Shown: positions 44,177-53,851 of the stretch, piece after piece | How positions within the stretch are numbered: position 1 is the first letter of the stretch | Layout of the letters: each line of letters opens with the position of its first letter | DNA from: Branchiostoma floridae | Lineage: Eukaryota > Chordata > Leptocardii > Amphioxiformes > Branchiostomatidae | Direction: 5' to 3' | Assembly: GCF_000003815.2 (NCBI RefSeq) | Contig: NC_049989.1 | Coordinates: 21,957,128-22,021,127, forward strand | DNA: 64,000 nucleotides | The notes under the pieces: model-generated | Seen by the model: the letters and a program-made list of their open reading frames with translations, nothing else | Database searches by the model: none | What the model was told of the DNA's origin: nothing | Program-made: the position numbers and the translations under genes

Positions 44177-45800
44177 GTATATTGTTTCTTTCTGTTCAAC
44201 TCGCCTTCTTGTCGTTTCAGAATGTATACTGATGGAACTCTTTGTCTTTTTTAATTTTGCCAGTTTCGGAACTTTAATTTTGTCGGTCTCGAGTCTGCAG
44301 GGTTCAGAGTCCACGATTTATGTACCCAGACTGTTGCTATAACTTTTATTTCAAAGTTTATCAAGCAGTTGGGTGTCTGTAATTTCTATTATATATAATA
44401 GTATAGTGTCTATACAGAACATTTTTTCTCTAAGTCGAATCCTTTAACGTGTATATAATTCTGCGTTTTTTATTCAGATGGAAGAAATGAACTAGTTTTT
44501 TTAAGTAAGACAAACCACAGAAGTCAAGACCGCCTTACTCTAGCGCCTTTAAGACGTACTTCAGGCAATAAGACGGTGGGTGTAATTGGGCTCAAGTGGC
44601 TAATTCCTCACTTCAAGTCTTACTGTGCATCGTAAAGAAACTTGTCAAGACTCCCTTAAGGACTTTCACTGCAGTTTATTACGTACTTCTGATGCAAGGT
44701 CAATTAACTAGCTTAGTAGTAAAGCCTTTAGCCTTTAATAAGGTACAAGAGCATTCCACTTCTTAGAGAAAGTTGTAACAATAAGAGAGTAACATTTTTT
44801 GTAATGATCTATCACACTTCTGTTCTCTTCCACGGACCTGCTTTCCCATGGGGTACAACTGTTTAAGTCAAGGGTTATAACACACATCTTTCTTCAGTAT
44901 ACAGAATTGTAACCCAAAATGTCTAAGTGGCTCCAACAGCCTTGTTTTGCGGTGAACTTTAAGTAAATAAAAATAAAATAAAAAAGTCATGTGATTTAAG
45001 CTTTGGGTCATTCGAACTTGAGAAGGGCCAGAGGACAGATAGAGAGGTTAAGCTTGTTGGTAAGAGCTTTGCTTTATGTATGAAAATGGTGTATAAAATC
45101 TTTGTAAAGTGATACTGTTGGAGGTCAAAAATCAGACCGGAACGACATCCCTCAGCGTCCAACCCTTGCAAGATGGGAACAACCAACATGAAACCAGAGA
45201 GAGTGAGATAGATACAGTAACTGTTTTTACAGTAACAATTAATTTGTTGAGGCGTAATTGGTAATTTAGTGCCTTTGCATAAAAAAACATTGACTTCTGC
45301 GTACAATAAAAAGTTGTGACAAATCCTGGATGATCTAACAGCAATGAATGACCCAGGGCACCAACCATGTGAAAGAATTTTTTTTACTCTTATGGGAAAC
45401 TGTAAAATGGTCCAGTTTCCTGAAAGAATGTACTTAACAATCATGAAAATTCAGGAAATGAACTTTCTTGAGTTGGAGAACAGTGTAGTTTTTCAGTAAG
45501 AAGCCAACTTTCTTCATCAGATAAAACAAGAAGAAAGCAAAGGAGAAAAAACAATCCAAAAAGGGATCTTAAACGTTTTGGAGTACGAATTTGGGAGTAA
45601 CAGTAAGAAAAGCATTTATTAATGTCTTCTGCTGTTTTCTGGGCATCTTTGAAAATGTCTGTTTTATGTTATGTACCAGGAAAAGTTGTGACAAGGTCTG
45701 GAAAATTTTCCTGTAGTCAGAACACCTTGGGGAGTCTCAGTGTCAGGTGTGTGATGCTGTGCAGGGAAGATTAACGTTCTCTGGAAGCTCCAGATCCTCA
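44177..45800. other. Unique AT-rich stretch, no gene seen
   Basis: TAATTGGGCTCAAGTGGCTA near 44585 has an NK2-type core (TCAAGTGG). A 161-codon minus-strand open frame (44959-45444) shows no recognisable motif. No array or element is identified. Confidence 0.35.
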
Positions 45801-45801
45801 C

Positions 45802-45828
45802 CTGGTAATCCGACCCCTCAGGGAACAC
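45802..45828 (-). CDS. Candidate 27-nt microexon
   Basis: Minus strand: a very good acceptor, TTATCTGCATCCTCCCAG, nine codons (VFPEGSDYQ), then donor CAG/GTGAGG. It is a multiple of three with phase 0/0, compatible with both neighbouring candidates. Microexons this short are spliced in frame in many animal genes. The open frame itself carries no weight at 27 nt; the case rests on the two splice sites and the phase. Confidence 0.4.
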
Positions 45829-46488
45829 CTGGGAGGATGCAGATAAGGAGATGTGCCACGGGGAAGTAAAGAGTGAAAGTTATCTCAGACAGGAGTGAAA
45901 GGGGTTTGAAATATAGGGATTATAGAGATTAACAAAGCAGAGATGAGAACCAAGAATTCCTTGTAGGAAGCTTAGTCTCCTTGTCTGAAAGTGAAAGGAC
46001 AAGGTGATGAGAAAGACAGGAAATTCCCTCCTGAAGGGAAAACTGATTTTCCAGTTGGTTCTTATCTGTGTTAGTGAAGGTTGTGACAACAAGATGTGCC
46101 ATCAATCACTTTCAATTTCTTTCAACTTTCACTTTCAAGAATCATGTTACAGGAACAAAAATTGGTCTGAAACATTACAGTACATGTAAGACAAGTCCAA
46201 CATGCAGCCTTTTGAATTTCTTTATGATTTGATTTGATTTTTGAATTTCTTGATGGGCCACTTCTGGGACAGTAGCAAAAAGAAAGCGTTAATTTTGATG
46301 CTTGTACTTTCTTGGCAGCAAAGCAAGAAATCCCCAGTTAATAATACATAAGACTCCTCCAGACGATTCCTTAGGTCTTAAGGGGCAGCGCTGTGAAACG
46401 TGCTTCTTAAAGATTATCCCGGCAGACAATAGGAGGCTTTGTACGTCTTAAGATTGGAGTCAGGTGGGTCCGCGCTCAGGGGAAGTAC

Positions 46489-46613
46489 CTGGAAATGAAA
46501 GCACAAGTCACTCTCACTCTCCCATTGTTCTGGCGTAATCAGCTTCCATTTATATTCCGCAATTTCCTTCGGAGAGTCGTTCTTTTGTTCCCGGTTCGGA
46601 ATTCCGATGTCAG
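46489..46613 (-). CDS. Candidate coding exon of the same minus-strand gene
   Basis: Minus strand: acceptor ACTCCACCATTCAG, two bases, then 41 codons (DIGIPNREQKNDSPKEIAEY, then KWKLITPEQWESESD and LCFHFQ), ending at CAG with GTACTT following. Reading on into VFPEGSDYQ (45802) keeps the frame. The donor is weak. The same boundary TTTCATTTCCAG also looks like an acceptor, so an exon starting there (VLPLSADPPDSNLK) is a real alternative. The frame stays open for about 110 codons (46414-46742). Protein not recognised. Confidence 0.35.
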
Positions 46614-46879
46614 CTGAATGGTGGAGTGTCCTTGGTCTCATTAGCAGCTTTGTGGGCTCGAGCCTCCCGAGAGCCTTTCCTTGGAGCGGCACTTTCTTTA
46701 ATACAAAGAACCAGCCGATTTGTCTGCACTGGTGGATTTCTTAGTATTCAGGGTATTCAAGACACGTCAACTTGATTTTTGATCTGGTTTCTCCAAAGGA
46801 AACTAAACTGGTTGAGCAACATGTAAACAATATGAGTATGAGAAATAAATCTGTATTTTGGTGCACACTCTAGTATCAA

Positions 46880-47000
46880 GAGTCAAACCTGTACGAGTGA
46901 CCTCCTCTACATATTCAGGAACACCAGGCCTATGTGACTACTTTTTGGTGGTACCTTAGATAATTTCCCATTGACACAAACATTAAGAATCCTATCCAAG
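46880..47000. repeat. Copy of the window-start dispersed repeat
   Basis: GTGACTACTTTTTGGTGG and CACAAACATTAAGAATCCTATCC match the unit at 1-345. A short relative, TGATCACCTGTCCATATATAC, lies at 47200. Confidence 0.6.
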
Positions 47001-47024
47001 TGTGGCTAATAAAAAGGGTGAACC

Positions 47025-47130
47025 CATTGGACAGAACCGATTAGAAGCATGATGTAAAGACTATCTGACTGCTGCCTACCCTTTTGTCAGGGATCCCAGC
47101 AGCTGCAGTATAATCAAATACTGGATACTA
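47025..47130 (-). repeat. Dispersed repeat family B, inverted copy
   Basis: The reverse complement reads TGATTATACTGCAGCTGCTGG, AGGGTAGGCAGCAGTCAG and ATAGTCTTTACATCATGC, as at 40725 and 11315. Confidence 0.75.
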
Positions 47131-47499
47131 CTTATATATTATGACTTTACAGTAACTGTAACAGTAACTACTACTACTACCACGTAATAATTACTCTACA
47201 GTGATCACCTGTCCATATATACATTGTATGTGCCCTTAAGGAATTGTCTTGTCGGTTGTGACTGTTTATTAGTCAGGTGTGAGTTTTCCTCCAGCCTTCT
47301 GTTGTTGTGTTGACCACTTTCTGAATTTTCACGTAAAGATATCCATGAACCACAGAAATAAATCTGAGAGGCCCAACAATTAAAACGGTGCCCTTGAAAG
47401 CTGGAGAAATGACGCCCAAAACCCAAACTGATGAGCGTCCTCCCAGCCTGAACCCTGGCATTTCACCCAGCAGTCTCGAGTAAATAAAACACGACCAAT

Positions 47500-47631
47500 T
47501 TTCCGGCAGAAATCCATCCTTCGCTTCCGGGGTCAGACGACTTGACTCCGCTGGGGAGAAAGATGAGTCAAATTACTGCAAATTCGGCCCATTTTCTGAC
47601 GGATTCCTACCAGTCTGGCACGGCTGTATAG
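47500..47631 (+). other. Repeat-poor segment with donor-like end, possible exon or enhancer
   Basis: A plus-strand frame stays open (..NPSFASGVRRLDSAGEKDES and CKFGPFSDGFLPVWHGC) up to ATAG/GTAAGA at 47631, with CCGGCAG at 47512 as a poor acceptor. It also holds GATGAGTCAAATTACTGC, an AP-1/bZIP-type site. Unrecognised. Confidence 0.2.
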
Positions 47632-47726
47632 GTAAGAATGATAACTGTAAGAACAGAGTTATGGTAGTGTGGTTGGAGAATAAAGTTGTGCCGTGTTTTA
47701 TTCATTATCTTGGAGAGTTTTTCATT

Positions 47727-47764
47727 AAGGCCACACTGATTTTATTTGTTGGTTCTCGGATTTA
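47727..47764. mobile_element. Solo terminus of the AGGCCACACC MITE family
   Basis: AAGGCCACACTGATTTTATT then TGTTGGTTCTCGGATTT matches the left end of 38708-39059. No partner terminus is nearby. Confidence 0.6.
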
Positions 47765-47804
47765 AAGCTATAAAATTTAAAGTAATCTTGAACCAGTTTT
47801 AAGA

Positions 47805-48280
47805 GCTATTCTTCCACTGGTCATGACAGAGAAGACAGATGCTACTTACAATATGTACAGGTTCATTGTACCGGGAAATTCTCAAGCTGTTTTCGACAAA
47901 CACAATAAACAGTTGACCATCCTAATACCCCTGTCACATTATCCACGATCTTCTGGCGAATCGATGAAATATTAGCCATATTTAAGATCGCCTGAGAGGG
48001 CTGTGCATATTTTTCACCTGAAAACCGTCCCTGTCACATATAAGCCATACTTTGTACCTTGTACAATTGTTGTGCAATACAGTTATTATCATAAGCGAGG
48101 CCCAGCCGATTGCCGCAGAATTGTTGTCCGATCGATTTTGGCCAAATGTGACAGGTGTATAACTATAAGGACTGCAACCCTTTCCGGTAGCGTGCATGTC
48201 TGGTGACCGACACAGCAGGAATCGGATTCATGGCTTTTAGTTCCAGATGCAGAGCCACTAACCACTGGACTACGCAGGAT
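47805..48280 (-). mobile_element. tRNA-derived SINE interrupted by a nested MITE
   Basis: SINE sequence 47805-47922 plus 48163-48280 is colinear with the uninterrupted copy at 7756-7993. On the minus strand the head has an A-box, TAGTCCAGTGG (48272-48262), and a B-box-like GAATCCGATTCC (48229-48218). Confidence 0.65.
47926..48159. mobile_element. Harbinger-like MITE nested in the SINE, TAA target duplication
   Basis: Terminal inverted repeats TACCCCTGTCACATT and (right, reverse complement) TACACCTGTCACATT match at 14 of 15 positions. TAA flanks both ends (47923-47925 and 48160-48162), the TWA-type 3-bp duplication of PIF/Harbinger elements. Length 234 bp, no transposase. The empty site is preserved at 7.9 kb. 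Confidence 0.85.
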
Positions 48281-48407
48281 AACATGAATACAGAGTTTGA
48301 AGAGAATACATTGAAGTTTGTACCTTGTAGTTGATATTTCTTAAGTCAGACCCAAGTTTTCTCCCATTGAGCCATGAGACTTGATGTACCCAGGGCAGCT
48401 GAACACC

Positions 48408-48440
48408 CACACTGGGGAGCAACCCTCTCTGTGTGACCCC
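48408..48440 (+). pseudogene. Zinc-finger linker remnant, plus strand
   Basis: The plus strand reads NTHTGEQPSLCDPG: H-T-G-E-x-P followed three residues after P by a cysteine, as in the C2H2 linker and start of the next finger (TGEKP-[FY]-x-C). The second cysteine and the histidine pair are absent. It is opposite in orientation to all the remnants to the right. Confidence 0.4.
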
Positions 48441-48546
48441 GGCCTGACCCCTGTATCAGCAGCGCAGAATGAAAACATCACGACCTTATCTGACACCGAG
48501 GCCGTTGCACCCAGCGTCGGTCAATACCAGTTCTTTGTAAACTCCC

Positions 48547-48560
48547 GTTGCCATGGCAAC
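48547..48560. promoter_or_regulatory. Perfect RFX X-box palindrome
   Basis: GTTGCCATGGCAAC, an exact 14-bp palindrome matching the RFX consensus, in a GC-richer unique stretch (48390-48560). Confidence 0.5.
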
Positions 48561-48856
48561 TCAACGATTTCACAGATTATTGGGAAGCTTTCCATTTGCA
48601 CATGGTAGATAAGTAAAGAAACATACAGCCTGCCAACAAAGACTTCATTATCTAACAGGGTATCAGGGAAGCTACCGGCCTCAGGGGATCGTTCATTACG
48701 TCGTAAGGCTGGGGATTAAAGGCTTATGTTCTCATTCCACACCACAAGCTTCCCTGGTTGGTACTGGACGATCCACATGGCATACTGAACACTCGCTATG
48801 GCTGCTTGGATTGTGGGGGAATCAAGGTCTCCTGCAAATGAGAGCCAGGTAAGATG

Positions 48857-49437
48857 TGGTCTTTCTCCAGTGTGGGTTTTCATGGTTACTCTTCAGTGTG
48901 GGTTTTCATGGTTAGTCTCCAGTGTGGGTTTTCATGGTTACTCTCCAGTGTGGGTTTTCATGGTTAGTCTCCAGTGTGGGTTTTCATGGTTAGTCTCCAG
49001 TGTGGGTTTTCATGGTTAGTCTCCAGTGTGGGCTTTCATGGTTAGTCTCCAGTCTGGGCTTTTATGGTTAGTCTCCAGTGTGGGTTTTTATGGTTACTCT
49101 CCAGTGTGGGCTAACATGGTTAGTCTCCAGTGTGGGTTTTCATGGTTAGTCTCCAGTGTGGGTTTTCATGGTTACTCTCCAGTGTGGGTTTTCATGGTTA
49201 GTCTCCAGTGTGGGTTTTCATGGTTAGTCTCCAGTGTGGGTTTTCATGGTTACTCTCCAGTGTGGGTTTTCATTGTTACTCTCCAGTGTGGGCTTTCATG
49301 GTTAGTCTCCAGTGTGGGCTTTCATGGTTAGTCTCCAGTGTGGGTTTTTATGGTTACTCTCCAGTGTGGGCTAACATGGTTAGTCTCCAGTGTGGGTTTT
49401 CATGGTTACTCTCCAGTGTGGGTTTTCATGGTTCCAG
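48857..49437 (-). repeat. 27-bp minisatellite whose unit encodes a zinc-finger linker (antisense)
   Basis: About 21 copies of GTCTCCAGTGTGGGTTTTCA plus TGGTTA. The reverse complement reads T-M-K-T-H-T-G-D, a near-exact C2H2 linker start (HMKTHTGE). The outermost unit, at 48857-48883, keeps a full T-M-K-T-H-T-G-E-R-P. Variants change single bases (TTTTA, GGCTAACATGG). The unit is 27 bp, so frames stay open, but there are no metal-binding Cys or His pairs. Confidence 0.85.
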
Positions 49438-49528
49438 TGTGGTTTCTGTGCAGGAGAAAGGCAACTGCACAACTTTTATGTCAACTGAGTGAAATCAACT
49501 ATTCATCACTGAAGGGCTGGGAGTAGTT

Positions 49529-50370
49529 CAAAATGTGAAGGGTCACTCTCCAGTGTTTAAGTTTGGTAAGGTGAGGCCATTATCTTTCCAAGTTTGCCCT
49601 AAGGACAGTGTTGACATGTAGCCTAACACGACCCGTATGCCGGGCTACTCTCCAATGTGAGTTTCAGGTTCATAAGGTGAGGCTATATTAGGCCGTTAGC
49701 TTCCCAAGTTCGCACTAAGGAAAATGTTGTGTTGACATGTAGCTTAACACAACCCATTTACAGGGCTACACACCACTGTGGGTTTCGGGGATCAAAATGT
49801 GAAGTCGTTATACCTTATAAAGTCATCCCTGAGGATATTACTTAATGTTAGCATGTGGCTGTGCTTGTGTCATTATTCAGGGTTAGTCTCCACTGTGGGG
49901 TTGTAGGAAGTTCACAAGGTCAGAGTTTAATCCAGTATTTCATGTTAGCACTGTAAACAGAGCATGGTTACTCACCTGTGTGGTAGTTTTACACAAGATG
50001 AAGTTAACTGACAAACCCCCTGAGAACTCAGTTGTATTATCTCATGCATGGAAACTTTGCATAGGCAGCCTTTAGTGGTTGGTCACCTCTGTGGGTTTTT
50101 TTTACTCCATTATTGATATCAGTACCAGCCTGTAATATTGGCAGCCTGGCTTGTCACATACAGGGTTACTCACCAGTGCATGCTCACACACTCACCAGGT
50201 ATGGTCTCTCACCTCTGTAAGTTTTTATTAACAGCTTACCTGGCAGTAATGTAGTATCTTCAGGTGACCTTTATCTGGTAAAGGTGATCAGGTAGCACAT
50301 GTTGACATCAGGCCTTAAGTGCATGGCTTCTCACCTGTGTGGGGTTTTATGGTTTTCCTGGCTTACAGAT
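49529..50370 (-). pseudogene. Diverged, irregularly spaced zinc-finger-linker remnants
   Basis: Sites about every 110 bp read on the minus strand as H-x-G-[ED] variants: N-T-G-E at 49540, T-H-I-G-E at 49650, P-H-S-G-D at 49885, Y-H-T-G-E at 49972 and K-T-H-R-G-D at 50090. The last, 50324-50352, is an intact T-I-K-P-H-T-G-E-K-P. Between sites, AGGTGAGGC, CCCTAAGGA and GTTGACATGTAGC words repeat, so this is also an old tandem array. Confidence 0.5.
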
Positions 50371-50385
50371 CTGTATTTAGGTGCC

Positions 50386-51640
50386 CCACATGTGTACTGA
50401 AGGTTATCAGCTGGCACCTGTCCAGCGGTATCGGTGCTACAGTCCGGTGGTTTGTCCCCAGTGTGGAGACCTGTATATTATCAGGTAGGGTTCCTCACCT
50501 GTACATGTGTGGGTTTTTATTGTGACCTTTACCATGCTCTAGTGTTATATGACCTGTATACATGTGGCAAGGGTTATCAGCTGGCTGGCACCTGTCCAGT
50601 AGTGTTGGTGCTAGTCTGGTGGTTTGTCCCCAGTGTGGAGACACTGTTTATTGTCAGGTAGGGTTCCTCACCTGTGTAGGTTTTTACAGTGACCTTTATG
50701 TATACCTTGCTGTAGTGTTATGTGGCCTGTATACATGTGGCAAGGGTTATCAGCTGGCTGGCACCTGTCCAGCGGTATCGGTGCTACAGTCCGGTGGTTT
50801 GTCCCCACTGTGGAGACCTGTATATTGTCAGGTAGGGTTCCTCACCTGTGTAGGTTTTTGCTGTGACCTTTATGTATACCTTGCTGTAGTGTTATATGGC
50901 CTGTATACATGGCAAGGGTTATCAGCTGGCTGGCACCTGTCCAGCGGTATCGGTGCTACAGGCCTGTGGTTTGTCCCCAGTGTGGAGACCTGTATATTGT
51001 CAGGTAGGGTCCCTCACCTGTACATAAATGTGGGTTTTTATTGTGACCTTTACCATGCTCTAGTGTTATATGACCTGTATACATGTGGCAAGGGTTATCA
51101 GTTGGCTACAGTCCAGTTGCTCCTGCTGTATAGATTGGTATATTATATTGTCAGGTACCATATTGTCTCTCTGGCACCTCTCAGAGTTTTTATTGTGAAC
51201 TTGACCTTGTTGTAGTGTTATACTTCCTGTATTCATGTGGCTATCAGTTGGCGCTATTCCTGGAGATCAGCATATTGTCAGGGTTTTTCACCTGTGTGGG
51301 GTTTTCCTGTGAACTTTACCTTGCTGTAGTGTTCTATGATCTGTATACATGTGGCAAGGGTTATCTGGTGGCACATGTCCAGTTGTTTTTGCTGCAGGCC
51401 TGTGGTTTCTCACCAGTCTGTTGATTGGTATATTGTCAGGTAGGGCTCCTCCCCTGTGTGGGTTTTTATTGTGACCTTCACCTGACTGTAGTGTTATATG
51501 ACCAGTATACATGTGGCAAGGGTCATCAGTTGGTACAGGTGCAGTTTTCGCTGCTGCAGGCCTGTGGTTTCTCACCAGTGTGGAGATTGGTGTGATGTCA
51601 GGTAGAGTTCCTCACCTCTGTGGGTAACTTTTTATTGTGA
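50386..51640 (-). repeat. About 185-bp tandem array carrying half zinc fingers (antisense)
   Basis: Seven or so units share GGGTTATCAGCTGGC, GCACCTGTCCAGCGGTATCG, GGTTTGTCCCCAGTGTGGAG, GGTAGGGTTCCTCACCTGTG and TTATTGTGACCTTTACC. Each unit encodes two linkers on the minus strand: K-T-Y-T-G-E-E-P-Y-L-T and L-H-T-G-D-K-P-P-D-C. One unit (51541-51582) reads H-T-G-E-K-P-Q-A-C-S-S-E-N-C, a linker followed by the C-x4-C of a finger. The plus-strand frame of 217 codons (50562-51215) is a by-product. Confidence 0.8.
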
Positions 51641-51756
51641 TAAATGTATTTACCTGGCTGTAATGTTCATCAGCTTTGCTCATAGTCATATAGCAAGGGT
51701 TATCAGTCGTTACCAGTCCAGTTGTCCTGCTGCAGGCCTGTGGTTCCTCACCTGAG

Positions 51757-51798
51757 ATAGGGTTTCTCTCCAGTGCGGATGTCGGTGTGACTGTACAG
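51757..51798 (-). pseudogene. Best preserved zinc-finger remnant
   Basis: The minus strand reads L-Y-S-H-T-D-I-R-T-G-E-K-P-Y-L-R then a stop. This is L-x2-H-x3-[H changed to R]-T-G-E-K-P-Y, the exact spacing of a C2H2 helix end plus linker. The cysteine expected two residues after Y is missing, and a stop lies three codons downstream and another upstream. Confidence 0.65.
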
Positions 51799-51837
51799 CT
51801 CCAGCCTGATAAATCACACCCAGTCTTATCTCCTCAT

Positions 51838-52095
51838 CCATGTGTTTGTAGCACAGAAGGGAAAGTGCTCAGTGGTCTGATACAGTGCTTGTATCACGAA
51901 AGTAAGAGTGATGACAATTGATACCGGTCTCGTATCCCAAAGGGAAAATGATGACAGTTTGATATGGGTCTTGTATCCACAGAGAGAAAGTGATGACAGT
52001 TTGATACAGCGCTTGTAGTACAAAAGTGAAAGTGATGAAGATTTGATAGAGTCCTTGTAAGACAGAGGTGAAAGTGCTGACAGTATGATACAGTA
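51838..52095. repeat. 62-bp minisatellite, four copies
   Basis: GAAAGTGATGACAGTTTGAT, ACAGYGCTTGTA and TC.C.AGAG recur at about 51880, 51945, 52005 and 52065. Confidence 0.85.
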
Positions 52096-52387
52096 CTGCA
52101 GGTGTACACAGGTGGGATTAGATGCTGAGATGCTCACCTGTATTACAGATGGTCCAGCACCATTGTGTGTGTTTGAATGTTTGATGTATAATAATTGTGT
52201 GCACTTTTAACATTTATTGTTATACATGTATATTCAGTTCATGTTCAAGGCTTTATCAGTGTGGTATAATTTGAGAGGCTTTGAGAGGCTTTATCAGTTC
52301 ATTAGCTGTGATACAAAATTCTAAAAAATTGTACACTGCTAATCTTCTTGGACATATGTAAAAATACGCACATAACATAACACAATT

Positions 52388-52462
52388 TCCTGTGGTTTCT
52401 TACTAGTGTGGATTTCAATAAAAACGTGAACACTTCCAGTTGGTCTGTCTCCACTGTGGATG
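52388..52462 (-). pseudogene. Two zinc-finger-linker remnants
   Basis: The minus strand reads E-I-H-T-S-K-K-P-Q at about 52388-52413 and D-I-H-S-G-D-R-P at about 52440-52461. No cysteine or upstream histidine is in register. Confidence 0.45.
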
Positions 52463-52639
52463 TCAGTAATAACACACACAAGACTGAGCACTGCTGCTGC
52501 AGGTTAACCTCTGGGTTCAGCCCCTTTGTGAGTTCCAACATTCCCCATCTATCCCTCCTCCGGCCCCCTGTCTGGTACCCATCCATCTCCTCTACTCCAT
52601 CCCTCAGCCCTGTATAAAGCCAGTTGTTACTCCGTGATG

Positions 52640-52800
52640 CTGTAACCCCGGGTGATGAGGTACCAGTGATGATGATGGAGTACCAACGATGATGAATGAT
52701 ACGCCAAAAAGCAGTTACTCCAGACCTGCAGCTGAATATGATGTTGGAAATGGTCGGATGTTTCAGGTACCATCCACTAACTTTTGTCAGATCAGTAGAG
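52640..52800 (-). mobile_element. Retroelement-derived dispersed repeat, family E
   Basis: The minus strand reads L-T-K-V-S-G-W-Y-L-K-H-P-T-I-S, then SCRSGVTAFWRI. The same peptide skeleton appears on the plus strand at 55866-55912 and 61835-61925. This repeated translated word looks to me like a common lancelet LINE 3' region; I cannot assign a clade. Confidence 0.45.
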
Positions 52801-52831
52801 ATCAGGTGTTCAACCAAAAATTGTGCATTGG

Positions 52832-53155
52832 CAGGGATAAGCAAGTCCACTAGCCCTGTTGTCCAGGGCGAGTGAAAGTGCTGTTCGGGCAAGTGCATGT
52901 CCTACCCCACTTGTCCGATCGGGCAAGTAAGATTTTTCCATTGATTTTAGTGCAATTTTGATATACTTGTTACTTTTTACAGTCATGACATCAAGCAATT
53001 GTCTACAGAGAATTCCATTGCTGGAAGTGAAAATGCATATACTAGTAACAGTGACATTTGAATTTTGGGCAAGTGAAAAATTGGTTCGGGCAAGTACATT
53101 TTTTATGTGCTTGCCCGATAGGACAAGTGGATTTTAGAAAACTTGTTCAACCCTG
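52832..53155. mobile_element. Non-autonomous DNA transposon with 5-bp target duplication
   Basis: ATTGG flanks both ends (52827-52831 and 53156-53160). Termini CAGGGATAAGCAAGTC and (right, reverse complement) CAGGGTTGAACAAGTT match at 12 of 16 positions. Internal GGGCAAGT/ACTTGCCC words recur in both orientations. 324 bp, non-coding. CAGGG termini with a 5-bp duplication suggest a hAT5-like group, but the superfamily is uncertain. Confidence 0.75.
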
Positions 53156-53371
53156 ATTGGTATTCCAGTTGGGCTGTGAGAAAATTTTAGAGACAAATCA
53201 ATAATACAAAGACAAAGTCTTCTCTGCATCCCTATTTCACCAGTGAGGTTGGAATGATGATTGATAGTTTCTGCACCTTGCTATTGTGAGCTATCAGAGC
53301 TCATACCTGTTATTTGCTCTGTCCATCTGTCTCTGTTGAGTGTTTGTGGTCACCACTCTCTCATTTCTGCT

Positions 53372-53396
53372 TGGTTTCTCCCCACTGCGGATATGC
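53372..53396 (-). pseudogene. Zinc-finger-linker remnant
   Basis: The minus strand reads H-I-R-S-G-E-K-P. The histidine of the linker has become arginine, as at 51757, and no finger body follows. Confidence 0.4.
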
Positions 53397-53851
53397 AACT
53401 TTTTGTGGTAGAATTGTAAGGGAGGCATCTCACAGTCAAGGACGATGCACCATCAACTTTTCCCTTGTTCCTGGCAGGATCTTGAATGACAGATGCACAA
53501 CTTTCTATAATTTCTCGTTTTAATATAATCATCATATAACAAGTCTTACTGCATGGGCACCTGATCAGTTTGCCCAAAGTCATCATTTCCTGTAACATCC
53601 CACCCTAATTATAACACTGTCTCCTGACTCTGTTATTGTCTGAGTCCTCCCCAAACCATCCCCTACTATCCACCTCATCAGTCCCAGGTGTCACATTCCC
53701 CCCTTGTGTGTGGTTAACCACCAGTGTGCAGACAGAGAAATTTGATCCGCTTGCTCGGTACTCTGTCTTAACTGGCCAATCAGCAGCCACGTAATCCTGT
53801 AATGCTTCATCTGGGACCAACTTTCCTCTCCTTACCCACAAATCACCAGCG

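Noticed and set aside
44959-45444. 161-codon minus-strand frame
   Set aside because: No recognisable domain, no splice context, AT-rich; within chance length for this composition.
48798-51424. Series of plus-strand open frames (VSSVGFHGYSPVWVFMV and CGKGYQLAGTCP peptides)
   Set aside because: Frames of the 27-bp and 185-bp arrays; the informative reading is the opposite strand. A possible 17-codon first exon (MAAWIVGESRSPANESQ then GTAAGA at 48849) was considered but has no supporting context.
52302-52898. 198-codon minus-strand open frame
   Set aside because: Crosses two linker remnants, a family E fragment and the end of the CAGGG element; composite by chance.
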